A stretch of DNA of 64,000 nucleotides from Anthostomella pinea (GCA_963556695.1 CAUWAG010000003.1:1178001-1242000), one strand, 5' to 3'; positions 21,422-34,183 are shown, counted from the first letter of the stretch. The notes: generated by a model from the sequence alone, not told the origin. Numbers and translations: made by a program.

Positions 21422-23289
21422 GGATGGGTTTTCGAAATGATTTCTACAGCTTACCTAGGGCTTGCTTCTTTGACGAGTTCTGATTCTTGTTTGCGTTTGG
21501 GCTCTTAGGCGAAGAGAGCACGAACAATGTCATAGTGATGATGTTATCGTGGCTTTCCTTTCTAGCACGGATGACCAGCTATTTCTATAGAATATGGATA
21601 ATGGCATTCTCTGCGTTCTCTTTCAGACGGCCCAATTTGGTTCCTATGTTCTCTTAGTTCCTATGTTCTCTTAGTTCCTATGTTCTCTTAGTTCCTATGT
21701 TCTCTTAGTTCCTATGTTCTCTTAGTTCCTATGTTCTCTTAGTTCCTATGTTCTCTTATTTATTATGTTCTTTTAGTTCCTATGTTCTCAACGATAGTAG
21801 TATTCCCATTGGTCCAGCAATTTGGCAAAGAGAATGCGAGGATACTGACGTTTCGGGATATCGTAAATGTTACCTTTGTCCCAGACAGCTTCTTGGCGAA
21901 CAATGCTTTTACTCAACCGAAGGTCAGGAACGAGCCTACAAACTAGAGCCATGAGTCCTGGATGTACTGAAGATGGTACTTCCTCGATGAGCCGATGCAC
22001 ATCGAATCTCTGGTGCCCTGACTATAGGTGCTAAATGGGAGAGCGTGGACAATTCATTCACCTTCTTCGGAGTCCTTTTAGATGGTCGCGGGCTACGGGT
22101 TAAACATGGAGTAAGTCTTAACTTGTGGATAAGTGCCTTGGTGCGATACTGAGTTGTACATGATATGGTGAACTTTAGAACATCCTCTAAATCGTTGTAA
22201 CACGCTTCAGAACGGCAAATGCAGGACAGTAAGGCCATTATATGACAACATACTTTCTTTCCCCCTCCGTAGGCTAGGGCACGTATAGGAAGACTAACAT
22301 GGCACACCTTTGCAGCAAATATACATACAAGCATACACTGCTCTATCCAACTATGTATCACTTGTGAGAGCCTAATATGGCGACGCCCCGTGACAGTGAT
22401 AGTCCAGATACAACGTAGGTGATGTTTGCTTCTGAGGTCCCCCCCACCCCCCAAGCGTGCCTTACTTGAGCTTGGACTTATGTGGTTTGTGTAAGTTACT
22501 TCTCGTGTACTTCATGCATGCTAGCACGAGATGTTCCATTGCAGATTCGCGTCTCCCCTTCACACCCATCAGTATGTCACTGGTCTGGGCAGAGGACGCA
22601 GACACTCAAGACCAACTTCTGAGAATATAGACAATGTGACTGCGGACTAGGGCCTGCACGTCAGTTGATGGGAAGTTATTAATGTGTTACAGTTTTGCGA
22701 AAACTAGCCTATGTATATACATCGGTTACTCAAGCTACGTGTTTCTCGTGAGGGTGTTAAGGACTCTATTATTGGCGTGTTGATCAACCACAATGCTCCA
22801 TTCTGTGGTGTTATGTTGCCTGAAGAACTTGTGTACTTTTCCCTGTTCAGCACATTGACTGTAGAAGCTAGAAAGGTTTACCACACCGCAGTTGATAGGG
22901 GGTGGGACCTACCACGCAAATCTCGCTGAAACATCACAGTGCAACTTGGCTATTGCATAAGGAACGATGCGCGTCTCTGGGAAAGATACGCATCTCTTGG
23001 AAAACCTCGATGGGGTGTAATCCCACGCAACTCCATGCCCCCACAGCAACCGCAAGCGCACCAGCTGCTGTTATTCACTCCGCCTTCACAGCCCTGTAAT
23101 GCCAAACCTTCTCGCTGGAAGTTGAGCTGCGTCTTCATTCATTTTTCAGCATTGCCAGCAACTTGCTGCAGAGCAACAACGCAACTCGCTTCCATTCTTC
23201 CACCATCTCTTTCGATACCTCTCCACTCCGCGATCACGTCGTGTACGCAACCACAATCTTGAGACTGTCCCCCATCATTATTGCACGAG
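21422..23289. other. Gene-poor stretch with minisatellite
   Basis: 1.9 kb lacking a supported gene. It holds the 17-bp tandem repeat at its left end and a C-rich run near 22,440. Confidence 0.45.
21641..21789 (+). repeat. 17-bp minisatellite, about 8.8 copies
   Basis: Unit TTCCTATGTTCTCTTAG. The first seven copies are identical, the eighth ends in T, the ninth (TTATTATGTTCTTTTAG) has three changes, and the last is partial. Identity of the early copies implies recent expansion or homogenisation. Confidence 0.95.
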
Positions 23290-23676
23290 TAGGATACCTC
23301 ACTTGAATCCGCCGCTCGTCACGATGGTGGCCCCGATGGGGCTCAATCCCACCAAAGTGCTTTGACTGAAGAGCAGTTCCTTGTGCCCACCCGTCGTCCA
23401 GCATGGATGGAATGCGTATGCAAACCGCCGGGGCGGCGTGGCCCCCCGAAGGGCTGGAGCATCATGCCAGACCGGCAGGCTGTCGGGCTCATCTACAGAC
23501 GAAGACCGGAGCTTGATGCGCAGATCGCAGCTGAGCTCGCCGCTGAGGCCGCTGAGGGCGGAGTGACGGCCAACGATATGCTGACTAACCGGCGGATCCG
23601 GAGGGATCTCCTGCGGGATTACGAGTCGAGCCAGGTCGCGGCATTCTTCAGACAGGCAGAGTGCAGCGAACAGTAA
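23290..23676 (+). CDS. Possible small gene, start unresolved
   Basis: A 129-codon open frame follows a TAG and ends at 23676. It contains charged, plausible coding text (PDRQAVGLIYRRRPELDAQ, AAELAAEAAEGG, NRRIRRDLLRDYESSQ) and its third codon positions are G/C-biased, as in real genes here. There is no ATG before Met at MECVCKPP, so either an upstream exon supplies the start or the gene is a remnant. A longer frame on the opposite strand (23937-23299) is less protein-like. No family recognised; treat as tentative. Confidence 0.3.
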
Positions 23677-23980
23677 CGTTGGGTTTGTGGACGTGTGGAT
23701 TGTTAGGACATAATCCTCGCCGTCGTTATCTCGATAGTTTGTAAATTGTGCAGGGGAAGATGAAGAAGAAAACAACCAGTGGGTAGCTGTGATAAATGCA
23801 TGATGACCGAAACTATCCTGATCTTCTGCAACTAGTCGGCGAGACTCCAGAATACCAAGCAGGTGAACAGAATGCCTGTAAAGATGTAGAACAGTCACCG
23901 ACAAGGCCCTCAGCAAACCAGCTCCAAACCACACCATGTCAAACCCCCTACCATCTCAAACAACACACCAAACCTCAGCC

Positions 23981-24913
23981 TCAAACATCAATCCGCAACC
24001 CCAGCGTACTATCAAAAGTGACGGTGCCCCAAAACGGCTCCATGCCCGCATTGCCCACATTGACATAAGTAGTCTCCGCAAACAAGCCCTGGTCGACGAG
24101 CGCGAGCAGCCAGTCCCTAACGTTGCCCTCGAAGACACCATCAAACTGATCGGCGGCGGGCGCCAGCAGCGACGACACCATGATGCCCGTGCCGGTGTTG
24201 AGGCCCTGGTACAGCTGCCAGCCGTCCTTGCCGTAGAGGTTGTCGATGGTGGCGACGACGCCGTCGTTGTAGCCCAGGGGCGTCTGCCCGCCCTCGTAGT
24301 GCAGCCAGAGCATCAGCTCCTGCGCTGCGCTGGAGGTGCTGTCGCCTTGCGTGTCCGAGGTCATGAAGTCGTAGACTACGTTGCCTGGTCGGGGTCAGCA
24401 TGGGGTTCCATCATGATTATTTTGAGATTCCTAAGAAACTCGATCCGCCGGAAGCAGGAGGCTGCTCTCCCTGAGAGAACTGGGGTGGGCGGGGAGATGG
24501 CGTAACGTACCTTTATACGCAGTAGAGTTGTCCACGCTCCAGTTGTACGTGCTCGGGATGCTCGCGATATCGCTCAACCGCGTCTCGAGGTTCTGCGTCA
24601 AACCCACGAACGAGTAGCCCTTGACGACGTTGGCGTCGACGTCCGGGTCGATGTCCCAGATGCTGCTCCAGTGGATGGTCTGGACGTCGCCGGACCCCGA
24701 GACGTCGTAGTAGCCCGTGCAGCAGGAGCCGCTGATGTCCTGGTAGTTGTAGTTCATCGAGAACACGATCCAGGGCGTTCCTGAGATGACTTCGTAGGCG
24801 TTGGGCGCGCCGCAGTAGGTTGACGTCGGCTCTGCTGACGTTGCTCGGCGGGATAAGGCGGAGGGCATGCCTGCTGCCAAGGCAGGGAGCGCGAGGAGAA
24901 GAGATGGGTGCAT
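23981..24913 (-). CDS. GH12 endoglucanase/xyloglucanase, secreted
   Basis: Two exons (24913-24511, 24384-23981) over a 126 bp phase-1 intron (GTACGT to CCAG) give 268 aa. A signal peptide opens the protein (MHPSLLLALPALAAG), followed by a KR-type-like propeptide end (SRR). GH12 features: the aromatic substrate-groove text HWSSIWDID, the nucleophile block AQELMLWLHYEGG (Glu157) and the acid/base block GNAGMEPFWGTVTFDS (Glu250). Family members hydrolyse beta-1,4 bonds of cellulose or xyloglucan in plant cell walls; the length is normal for GH12 without a binding module. A TATA box lies 144 bp upstream. This fits a plant-associated or litter-degrading lifestyle. Both catalytic residues are present, so an active enzyme is likely; the substrate preference cannot be told from sequence. 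Confidence 0.92.
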
Positions 24914-26002
24914 TGTGAAATACTTTGGCAGTGACGAACTAGAAGCGAATGACGGAATGAAGGAATGGAAGCTCTCTGAGCGAAAGAACGGAACGTCGAA
25001 ATGCGACTGGATGTCAAGCGGTGTTGAGAAGTAAACATGAGTGAGGCCCTCAACTCCTTATATACCAGTTCCCATATTGTGATGTAATTGCGAAACGGGG
25101 GCCGGCCTTCAACAATCCACCAATCCGTCACTGGTAGGACATATTTCATCCAAGGAGCGCGTCCCTAGCAGTACGGGCCCATGGTTGTAGATGCCTGCTA
25201 CCAGGTTGACGTTCCCGAATAGATGACCCCAGCTTTCAACCTGAAACGGGACAGGGGTCCCGCTCATTCAACACCCACTTCTGTGGAGTTATTCCGACGA
25301 CATGTCATTACCGGAGGCCTTCGAACCATGGCATATCAATGTCGCCCGAAGTAGCTGTCTCGAAGGTCTTGGATGCACCCGTGAGTCGACGGTATGCGCT
25401 ACTATTGCGATGTATACTGCGTATACTTGAGCACCTACTTGTGCAAGGTTGGATGGTCCTTGCTCAGGAACAGTATTCCAAGGCAGGAGCAGATAGGATG
25501 CCCGTATGAGTAGGCGAGGTCCAATTGGGTATTGCAGTAAGATGCAGCTGAAGGTATTGTTCGATTCTTCACTCTCGCGTTCTTGAGGAATTTCCCGGAA
25601 TGGTGTTGAAACTTCACCAGCAGATAACGAGCGCAATTTAACTGGGGTGAATGTCAATGGGGTTTCCTTATAGCGTACTAAACAGCTTCCCCCCCTCGCC
25701 AATCTCGGAAACATGAATACCATGCCGTTAGATCGGGTATATATCGATGGTATCTTGCTTGAGGGTGAATGACTGTCAGGATTGTCTCTGGATGTTGAAC
25801 CTGTACTTCTCCATGAGTTAAATTTATAGCACGAGTGCGTGTCGTGATCCACGGATATGCCCCGGGTGAATTCAAGCATTCCGAAATCGCCTCGGAGAAC
25901 ACGCCCAGCACCAGCGGCAGCGTGACAAGTCTTGCTGCAGAGCTCAGGCAGGTAGGTACCTGTTGATCAGTGCACCAAGATCCAGAGTCTCCAATGCCAT
26001 CT
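24914..26002. other. Intergenic, GH12 promoter side
   Basis: 1.1 kb. Frames on the minus strand (25289-25879) have no domain content or coding bias. No repeats or RNA genes seen. Confidence 0.4.
25057..25064 (-). promoter_or_regulatory. TATA box of the GH12 gene
   Basis: TATATAAG on the minus strand, about 145 bp before the ATG at 24913. Confidence 0.45.
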
Positions 26003-26939
26003 TCAAGCAACATGGGCCCCTCTGAGAGACTTGATCAGGCGCTTCCGGTTCACCCTTAGGAGCTTCGCCCTACCTCCCCACTCCCCATCACATACGACCC
26101 CCGATGGATGGACCCGGTGAAACGTGCACCAGAACTTGTAATGGTCCTCACTAGCAACAAGCAGGGAGACCTTCCGAATCCCCGAGTGGCCCAGGAACTT
26201 CTGCGTGTACGTTAACATCCTGTCTTTAAACCCGTATGGCAAATTTCTAGATGAAGAAGGTAAGGGGACAACAAAGCTTGTTCTCGAAAGCAAGGCTCAG
26301 GGTCCTGTGACGGTATGTTTTTATACGTACCAAGAAGCTCTGAAAGGGAGCCTCGGCCACGAAGGCCGGCGCCCAGATCTCCTTCTCCCGGTGCTTTCCC
26401 GTCAGGAGCCGAACTTCGTCCTCGCAGAACAGACCATCGCCATCACCAGCGCCCCAGAAGTCGTCGGAGGGGAATCGCGACTCGATGTGCAGCCGTACAC
26501 GATCGAGGTTGCCTTCGTCTGCCATGGCCCGCAATGCCGACCCGTACAGGTCGTTGAACGACGGGATCTGGTCTTCCAGGCAGAAGCTGATCATCAGGGT
26601 CCGCACGTGGATGCGGGGCGATAGCGGAGTGAGCGGTCCTATGAGAAAGGGGTCTGCCGTCCCTCTCAGCTGGGTGTTGTCGAGCATGACCTCACGGTAG
26701 AACATGGAGGCTGCTTCATCGTACAACCTTCGGCATGTCAGGAACACGTGCAGTACCTCCTTGTGGGAATCCCACTCGAGAATGGCGAACTCGAGTATGC
26801 GGGTTCTGAGCTCGGGTGGCAGGTCGAAGAAGCGGAACGGGCCCTGCGGTCTCCATTTTGATGGGGCCGACGTCTGTTGCGTTGGCTTGTGTCTGAAGGC
26901 GATAGATTTGCTGCCGAAGCTCGGTTTTGTCTTGCCCAT
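26003..26939 (-). CDS. F-box-like fungal protein
   Basis: Start ATG at 26939 (MGKTKPSFGSK); frames further upstream lack an ATG. Exons 26939-26331 and 26200-26003 join in phase 0 over a 130 bp intron (GTACGT donor, GTTAAC branch, CGCAG acceptor) to give 268 aa. The fold begins at about residue 35 with RFFDLPPELRTRILEFAIL and HVFLTCRRLYDEAASMFYR, the pattern of fungal F-box/2EXR proteins that sort targets to SCF ubiquitin ligases or act as repeat-family regulators. The second exon adds KFLGHSGIRKVSLLVASED and the FWCTFHR-to-VNRKRLIK tail that I associate with this group. The target is unknown. It is transcribed divergently from GUP1, 555 bp away, so the two may share regulatory DNA. Confidence 0.72.
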
Positions 26940-27494
26940 TGCCAGTTGCCAGTTGCCAGTTGCCACCTTTCCAGTGTATGTATCCAAGTGTGTCAGCAAA
27001 TTAGAGCGAGTGCACCCGACTGCCTCTTGGTGAAGACACGGGACTGGCTGCCTTGGTCTCGAATGTTGCCAACTCTGTCTGCCCCTGAATGTTGTTTGCC
27101 CGTTTGCTCACCTGCACGCCCTGGGGAGATGCGAGATAACATTGAAGACGGAGGTACGAGAGTACATGCGTAGAGCGGCCCGGGCGGTGTGGGGTAGGTC
27201 CGGTCCCACCGTTTTGCCCCCCTTTTTGATAAGCACCAGCCGGGTCCACTTTAAAGTTTAGCGGAAAGCCCACTCGCGCTGGCCCGCCGCGTCTCCTGAA
27301 CACCCTGAAGGATCCCACCGAACGGGGCTGTGCCTCACCTCGAACTCCGACCACACTCACGATTCGACTGCTGCTTTCGCGCCCCTTCAGCAGCCCCGTT
27401 CCCGGTGTCGCATCGGATAGATCTCTGGATGGTCCCCATGCCTTGAGACTGCTTCTTCAATTGGACAGGCGCAACCGCCCGGCAGACATTCACA
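26940..27494. promoter_or_regulatory. Divergent promoter region of F-box-like gene and GUP1
   Basis: 555 bp between two divergent starts. Right at the F-box side is a short tandem array of three to four GCCAGTT units (about 26,940-26,966). No clear TATA box. Confidence 0.4.
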
Positions 27495-29601
27495 ATGGAC
27501 GCTCTCGCTGAACTCCGGACCACCTATAAACTCGATACCCTCGACACCCGCTTCACGAACCCGTCCTCGATCCCCTACAAGACCGTCATAGAAGCCCGCA
27601 ATGACGAGACGGCCAGTACGGAACGAGCTTCCAAGTGGAACGACCGACCGCAGTCCGCGTTATGGAACACGCCCGAGTTCATAGTCTACCGCATCGTTGT
27701 CGGCATGACGATTGCAGCTATCTTCTGGATCGGTTATCAGGCATCAAGAAGTATGTCCTTCTACTGCTAGTCGCAGCGCCGTGCACTCCAGGCGGTTGAC
27801 ACATACTTGTAGCGGACGACCCCAGGTACCCCAAGTATGAGCCCTGGCTTTCGGAGGGATGGGTTCCAGGTCGCAAGATCGTAAGCATCTTCCAGAGCTG
27901 AGGCGAGCGATCCGCACTAACGGCTTCAAGGACATTTCAGATCCCCAATACAATACGTTTCGAGTGAACCTGCCTTACATGGCAGCCCTCCTTGTCTTCC
28001 ACCCTCTCCTACGACGCCTGTATAACTCGATTGTGTATCCGGTCAAGTCGTGTGGGGAGACGTCGCGGCCGACACTAGAAGAGGCAGACCAGAGGTTAAA
28101 TCAGCGGGCGTCGTTCGATTTCGGATTCGCCCTTATATACCTTGTCGCGCTGCACGGCGTCTCAGCGTTCAAGGTCCTCGCCATTCTCTATCTGAACTAT
28201 CAGGTTGCGACGAAACTGCCCCGCAAGTATGTGCCGGCTGCCACGTGGATCTTCAATGTTGGGGTGTTGTTCGCAAACGATCTGGGCAGTGGTTACAGGT
28301 TCGAGTATTTGGCTTCTCTCGTCTCATCGCCGGCGACTGGTGAATCACTTCCGGAGTCTGGTGGAACGTTGATCGCTTGGGGCCAATGGCTTGACAGCTA
28401 TGGCGGACTTATGGGTCGCTGGGAGATCCTGTTCAACATTACTATCCTGCGTCTGATCAGCTTCAACTTGGACTATTACTGGAGTCTGGACAGGCGGAGT
28501 TACAGTCCGATCGAGGTGAGTCCCACAGTGTACCACACCATGTCGACTGGCTAAACAGTCCTGATGACCCCAAGAAGAAGCAGCTGGACCCATCCTCCCT
28601 AAGTGAGCGAGATCGTGTTTCCATCCCCGCGCAAGCAAAGGACTTCTCACTTCGCAATTACGTTGCCTATGTCATCTACGCGCCCCTTTATCTCACGGGA
28701 CCAATCATCACCTTCAATGACTTCATCTCGCAGGCCCGATATAAGCCAGCCAGCATCGAGACGTCGCGGATTATCCGTTACGCCGTGCGCTTAGCTCTCA
28801 CACTGCTGGCAATGGAAGTGGCCCTGCACTTCGACTATGTGCAAGCTATATCCAAAGCCGAGCCGGTGTGGGGTGAGTACACGGCTGCACAGCTTTGCAC
28901 GCTCAGCTACTTCAACCTGCACATGATCTGGCTGAAGCTGCTGCTGCCGTGGCGGCTCTTCCGGCTCTGGTCATTGGTCGACGGCATCGATCCGCCCGAG
29001 AACATGATCCGCTGCGTGAGCAACAACTGGAGCACGCTGGCTTTCTGGCGCAGCTGGCACCGCAGTTTTTACCGGTGGTCGATCCGCTATATATACGTAC
29101 CACTGGGCGGGTCGAGTTTCCGCACCGGCAAGGATGCCGCCCGGTCCGTGCTGACGTACATCCTCGTCTTCACGTTCGTCGCATTGTGGCACGACATCCA
29201 GATGAACCTGCTGATCTGGGGCTGGCTCATCGTCTTCTTCATGCTGCCCGAGATGATGGCCGGGCTTCTCTTCCCGCGGCGCAAGTGGGAGACGCGGCCC
29301 ACGGCGTATCGCATGATCTGCTGCATCGGGGCTGTCTTCAACATCTTCATGATGATGACGGCCAACCTCGTCGGGTTCGCGTTCGGTATCGACGGCCTGA
29401 AGTCGATCGTTGCCAGTATCTTCCAGCACTACATGGGTAAGTCTTCCTTTCACTCTGCGTATCACTTGGTATCAATCTGATCTTTTTACACTAGGATGGG
29501 TCTTCATGGTGGGAGCTTGGCTCTCATTCTTCGCGGGCGTGCAAGTCATGTTCGAGGGGCGGGAGAATGAGATAAGGCAGGGTATCAATATTAAATGCTG
29601 A
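27495..29601 (+). CDS. GUP1: GUP1-type MBOAT O-acyltransferase
   Basis: Five exons (27495-27750, 27813-27880, 27931-28515, 28575-29436, 29495-29601) with introns of 62, 50, 59 and 58 bp give 625 aa. This multi-spanning ER membrane protein matches yeast Gup1, which remodels the lipid of GPI anchors by adding C26 fatty acid, and was first described in glycerol uptake. Recognisable text: the N-terminal SEGWVPGRKIDISDPQY, the MBOAT core FNLHMIWLKLLLPWRLFRLW, SNNWSTLAFWRSWHRSFYRW (His465) and the invariant histidine in FVALWHDI (about His509). Its length is normal for filamentous fungi. All junctions keep frame and fall in expected text, so the model is secure. Confidence 0.93.
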
Positions 29602-30346
29602 TGCGGGTATTAAGCCCGCCTCTTTTCGCTTTACGTAACCCCTTCTAGATATCCCTTGCGGGCTTCCGCAGTGTAGACGATATGGGCGGCTTACATGAAT
29701 GATAGACATATCGCACAATATTGTATTCAAACTTATTGATGGGATACTTTCGGCTGTGTCTGGTCTGTGCACGCCTCAGATGACAGCGGAAGTCGTCCAA
29801 GAGAAGCTCTAGTTCATGTGCAGTCACAGTAGCCAAACCCATCGCGCTGTTTCTGCCAGTACTTGCCGTCTTAATGAGCCTGCAATGAACGTGACGGACA
29901 GCATTTCATGACAACAGAGTAATATAGACACTGGACTGGTCACAAAGTGCATATCTCGTACCACTAGGTCTACCTCTGAAGACATCGCCATCGTCTGCTG
30001 CCTCACTCCAGTACCAACAGGGGCTCTCTCGTCCATGGGTTTTGGGCTTGGCAGCTTTGCGGTCCTGTAATAGTTTGCAATTGGTTCTTGCCAAATGCAG
30101 ACCTATGAGTGCGGCATTAACGGCAGTTTGGCCCAGACAACCAGCTTAGGCTGGGAACGGAAAAACTATACGAAGGTGAGGGCATTACTCGCGAGGTATC
30201 AAACGACGGATACCGGCTCTTACGCGCGGAGTTCATTCATACCAAAAGAGCACCAAATCCAATCGACTGTCTTAACCCCCAGTGAGTCATCTTCATCTTA
30301 TTCTCGGTGGATCTCGACGACTGGGCTCTTGGAGGATGTATCTCGT

Positions 30347-30377
<31 letters not shown>

Positions 30378-31013
30378 GCGGCAGCTGGGGCTTCAATATT
30401 CGCTATAGTGTATCATATCCGTTCGTGGAAGACTGTTTCATGAGAAGGAGCTCTCACCCGAAGACTCAAAGTCAAGTATATGCCCAGAATACCTGCCAAT
30501 TTGGTGACGAAGGAGCAGGAGGAGTGTGTTTCTTTTCTACGTATTAGGATCAGAGGAACTGAACTGCCCTCCCCATTCTCGCTTTAATTTGCAGACGTGC
30601 AATGTGATAGGGTCATTTATTGGGCACGGGTGCTGGAGACTTCGAATTGTGGAGGGAGGGAAACTGTACCTACCTACATACAGGGTACGGGCTGTCGACG
30701 AGAGCACTTGCAGTGGAAACGTGCTGTTTTGATTCTGTATACATACCCGTGACCAAGACAGAGACTGGACTGTAGCACATCACAGCTTCGGCCAGCTGCC
30801 AGTTGCTTCATACGAGCGTCTACAGCCAAGATGACGGGTCTTACGAGGTCCACGCAAAAACGTATAATAGGAACTGTGAATTGATCATGTAAGGGGTATC
30901 GTATATCATGTACGAGAACGCTAGTTATAGACATAAGGTAGGTAGGTAGGTAAGCAACTCTCTACCCATTCCTCTCTCCCGCGGACACCCACGTTGTACG
31001 CCCCCAAGCGAAC
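29602..31013. other. Intergenic with CAG and GGTA repeats
   Basis: 1.4 kb between the GUP1 stop and the stop of the AIG1-like gene. A 150-codon frame (30095-30547) carries a Gln run but shows no other gene-like feature. A GGTA x4 run lies at 30,937-30,952. Confidence 0.45.
30347..30376 (+). repeat. (CAG)10 microsatellite
   Basis: Ten uninterrupted CAG triplets. In one frame they would encode ten Gln within an unsupported 150-codon frame. Confidence 0.95.
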
Positions 31014-32033
31014 TCACTTCGGCCCATCGCGACTACCCAACTCGTGGCCCCCGACCTCCACGTCGCGACCGCGCCACGAGCCAGCGCCAGAGCCCTTCGC
31101 AAAGCGGCCGTCCAGCCCCAACTTGCGCTCGGTAAGCCAGCGGCGCGCCCAGACGAGGCACCAGACTATACCAAAGATGACGAGAATGGCAACCGCGATG
31201 CCGAAGACGTAGGCGGCGACCAGGTTACCGGTCTTCACCGGATCGAGGAAGCTGTACGTGTAGAAGCCCTTGGTGGCATGTGTGACGTAGGCCAGGGCCA
31301 AGTAGCATGCCAGAATGACGACGAGCCAGAGCATATGCACCGGCGGCATAGGATTCGTGCGCGGCAGCACGATCTCAATCAGCGCAAACAGCGAATTCAT
31401 CGCGTGCTGGCTGATATTGCTCCAAGCCTGATACGAGTTTGGAAACCAAGAGGGACCATACAGGATGGCCCAGTATACGGCGGTGACGAGGAAGGGGTAG
31501 GTGACGATGGAGCTGTAGAAGAGCGCGTGCAGGGCCTGCAGGGGCCGCGGGAAGCGGTCGAGCAGCGAGTGGTTGTAGCGCGCATAGGTGAAGGTGTGGA
31601 TGGCTGCCGCCAGCATGTAGAAGGCGATGCCCCAGTACGTTAGCGTCGTGAAGTACGAGAAGCTGGACCGCGACGCCTCGCAGCCGCCGAGCGCGGGCCG
31701 CGCGCACTGGTACCCGATGTTGAATAGGAGGACCGTGAATGCGTAGAGTGCCTGTGGTCGAGGAGGTCTCGGTCAGTCTGTGTATCTTCTCTCTGTCGTT
31801 TCTTTTACGATGCGCCAGGACGTGCTCGTGCTCCTCCATGATACACTCCGCATCCAGCGATCAAGGGCTGCCATCTCGCCATACACAGGTCGAACGCTCA
31901 TAGTAAGGAAATCAGCAGGACTCACCATGAGCGCCCGAAGGACGAATAGCACATACGGCGACACCAGCCACGACGTCTCGAAGCGGTGCGAAGGGTCCCA
32001 AAGGTCCGTCCCGAATCTAAAAGTCCCCGCCAT
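31014..32033 (-). CDS. AIG1/FAR-17a-like multi-pass membrane protein
   Basis: Two exons (32033-31926, 31751-31014) over a 174 bp phase-0 intron (GTGAGT to CACAG) give 281 aa. Hydrophobic helices occur throughout (VSPYVLFVLRAL, YAFTVLLFNIGY, SSIVTYPFLVTAVYW, MLWLVVILACYLALAYV, LVAAYVFGIAVAILVIFGIVW), giving about six spans. The conserved membrane Thr cluster (SYFTTLTYW, residues 68-76) and His (ISQHAMNSLFALIEIVL, His152) match the catalytic Thr and His described for human AIG1/ADTRP, which hydrolyse fatty-acid esters of hydroxy fatty acids. In fungi the physiological substrate is not known. The C-terminal 40 residues are basic and Gly-rich and probably cytosolic. Family placement is good; the activity is inferred. 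Confidence 0.85.
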
Positions 32034-34183
32034 GGTTGATCGACTCGTTCCCGACCGCATTTCGAGCCGGTGTTCGGTGTTTCAAATGGTTGACGGCAGC
32101 GACGATGGCGACAGCAAGGTCTCCACGACAAACGGTGTGATCACACGAGCGACAGGTGAAAGGCAAAGCAGGCGAAGTAGGAAGAGTCGAAGACGGCAGT
32201 CTGAGGACTACATGAACCACAGGTTGCGTCCCATAGAGTGGTAGGGAGCGGCGTGTCTTGTCTGTCTTGTGGCGTGCGACTAGGTAGGTAACCTGCTCAC
32301 AGTCCGCAACAGACTCGAGCCTCGGCAATCGAGTGAGGTCGAAGTCGCCGCCAGCCAGGAAAAGACGAGGCTCAAACTCGCGTTTTGGCTTTCTCGGCAG
32401 ACAGAGTAAGGTAGTAAATAAGGTAGGTCGTAGGTAGGATATTTCGACACCAGGATAGATATGTTGAAGCTACAGACCCATTGCCGCGCTCAGTGATATT
32501 GCTCAGTGCTGACATGTGCTGTCTAAGGTATCATGCAGGTGCGCACTTCTCTCGGCCTTTCCTGCACACGAAGCGCCTGGGGCTCTAATAAAGCAGTCGC
32601 ATTGATCCATCCAGTCTGCCATCGTGGGTTCCCTGGTTGCGACGTTGAGCTGCACCTCCACCTGCCCCCGGGCCGGCCCCCAAACCATAACTGGGTCCAG
32701 TTCCGAGGCGCTGGACCCCACCACTGCAGAAGTGCATGATCCCGGGCCCACCGCGTGCTGGCTCCCTAATCGGGGCATGGCGGCCGCGGATCCAGCGACG
32801 CCCCCCCCTCTGCTTCTGGAAGCCTCGGACGAGGCTTCTGGTCTGCACTGTGCGGTGTGGGAGTTTGAAGATGGTGACAAACAAATTTGAGATTGTTCCG
32901 TGCATAAAAGTCTGGGTAGTGATAAAGAAACGCATATCTGCTACACAGCAGCTCGGCGACTATCACGCGTCCTTGCGACCTTTCCATAGTATCGTTTCAG
33001 CTGGATATAAGAAAGCTTCCCTTGAAGCCACAGAATGACAATATCAGACCACGAATCTTCAAACGAGAACTTCGACCTCAACATCGGCATCGAAACAAAC
33101 AAAACAAACAGCAGGTTTCCACACTCCACGAGGTGTCTCGCACAAACACAAACACACGCGTACGCAGTCGCACCATCACCGCAGCCTTCCCTTCCACGGA
33201 CCACAGGACGGTGTGACCGCCGGGCCGGCCTCCCGTTTCTTGTTTCACGTTTCATCTGAGTGACAGCCGATCGCGACAGCAGATCTCTGCATGGTGTGGT
33301 ACAGGTGAGCTCGGAAGTCGGGGTGAGCACGAATAGATGGAAAAGGGGTGGTATGAATTGCAATATTCAATACGCGGCAACTTTATATAGACGAAATGCA
33401 GAATTGAGATGAGTATGTAATTGTCTGCATGATGAGGTCTGCTGCACGTGCTTGTCGAGATCCAAAAAATTTCACCACGCAAGAAGACTGACTGGCTAGA
33501 TGCATTCAATGTCGATTATTTTGTGTATTTCGGATTCAAGCTTTTAACCATCTTCCTACTCGAGGAAGCATGGTAGCTGATTCCGGGGGTTTCCAAATCG
33601 CCGACAAACCCAGATCGACCCTCCCCATACCTTCGCTATGCCCATTGAAAAAGAGATCGTATCCTACATATTTACACATTACTGCTGTAGAAAGCAGGGT
33701 GAGAGAGCCCCAGCCAAGGCTAACCTCTCATCTTCGACGATGGCTCAACAATGCTTTTTGCGATTGCGCTCATCAAGTGCTTCCCACGATAGTAGGCGAG
33801 AAGCCAGTATGTCCTCCAGATGAGCGCTCTATTAGTCAAGCAAAAAAGCGGATTGCTGTGATATCGCGTTATTTGTCGCGTACGGGGTATCAAAAAAGAT
33901 GTAACGTGCTGGGGCCGAATCGGATCATGTGCCGTGGCACTCGACGAGTACGCAGTATGACCAGAGTAAGGCATGTGCCACCCCTGTGTCACTGTGCGGC
34001 GCTTCAGGTCGACCCGAGGGCATACGTGTGCGTCAACCAAGGTGCCATGATCCGAAGTTAAGCTTTCGGTGCCTGATGAACACATGGCTTGTCTCTGTGC
34101 CGCGAGATTCGGGGTCCCACAAATCTCAATTCTCGTTCGACCGTCGGCCAAGTCGTGGAGGGTGCATCTGACCCTTGCCAGAA
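32034..34183. other. Intergenic, 2.1 kb
   Basis: Promoter of the AIG1-like gene on the left and 3' flank of the next minus-strand gene on the right. Frames inside are short and lack family signal. Scattered GGTA/TAGG runs occur at 32,280-32,440. Confidence 0.4.

Noticed and set aside
23299..23937. 212-codon minus-strand frame
   Set aside because: Less gene-like than the overlapping plus-strand frame and without recognisable text.
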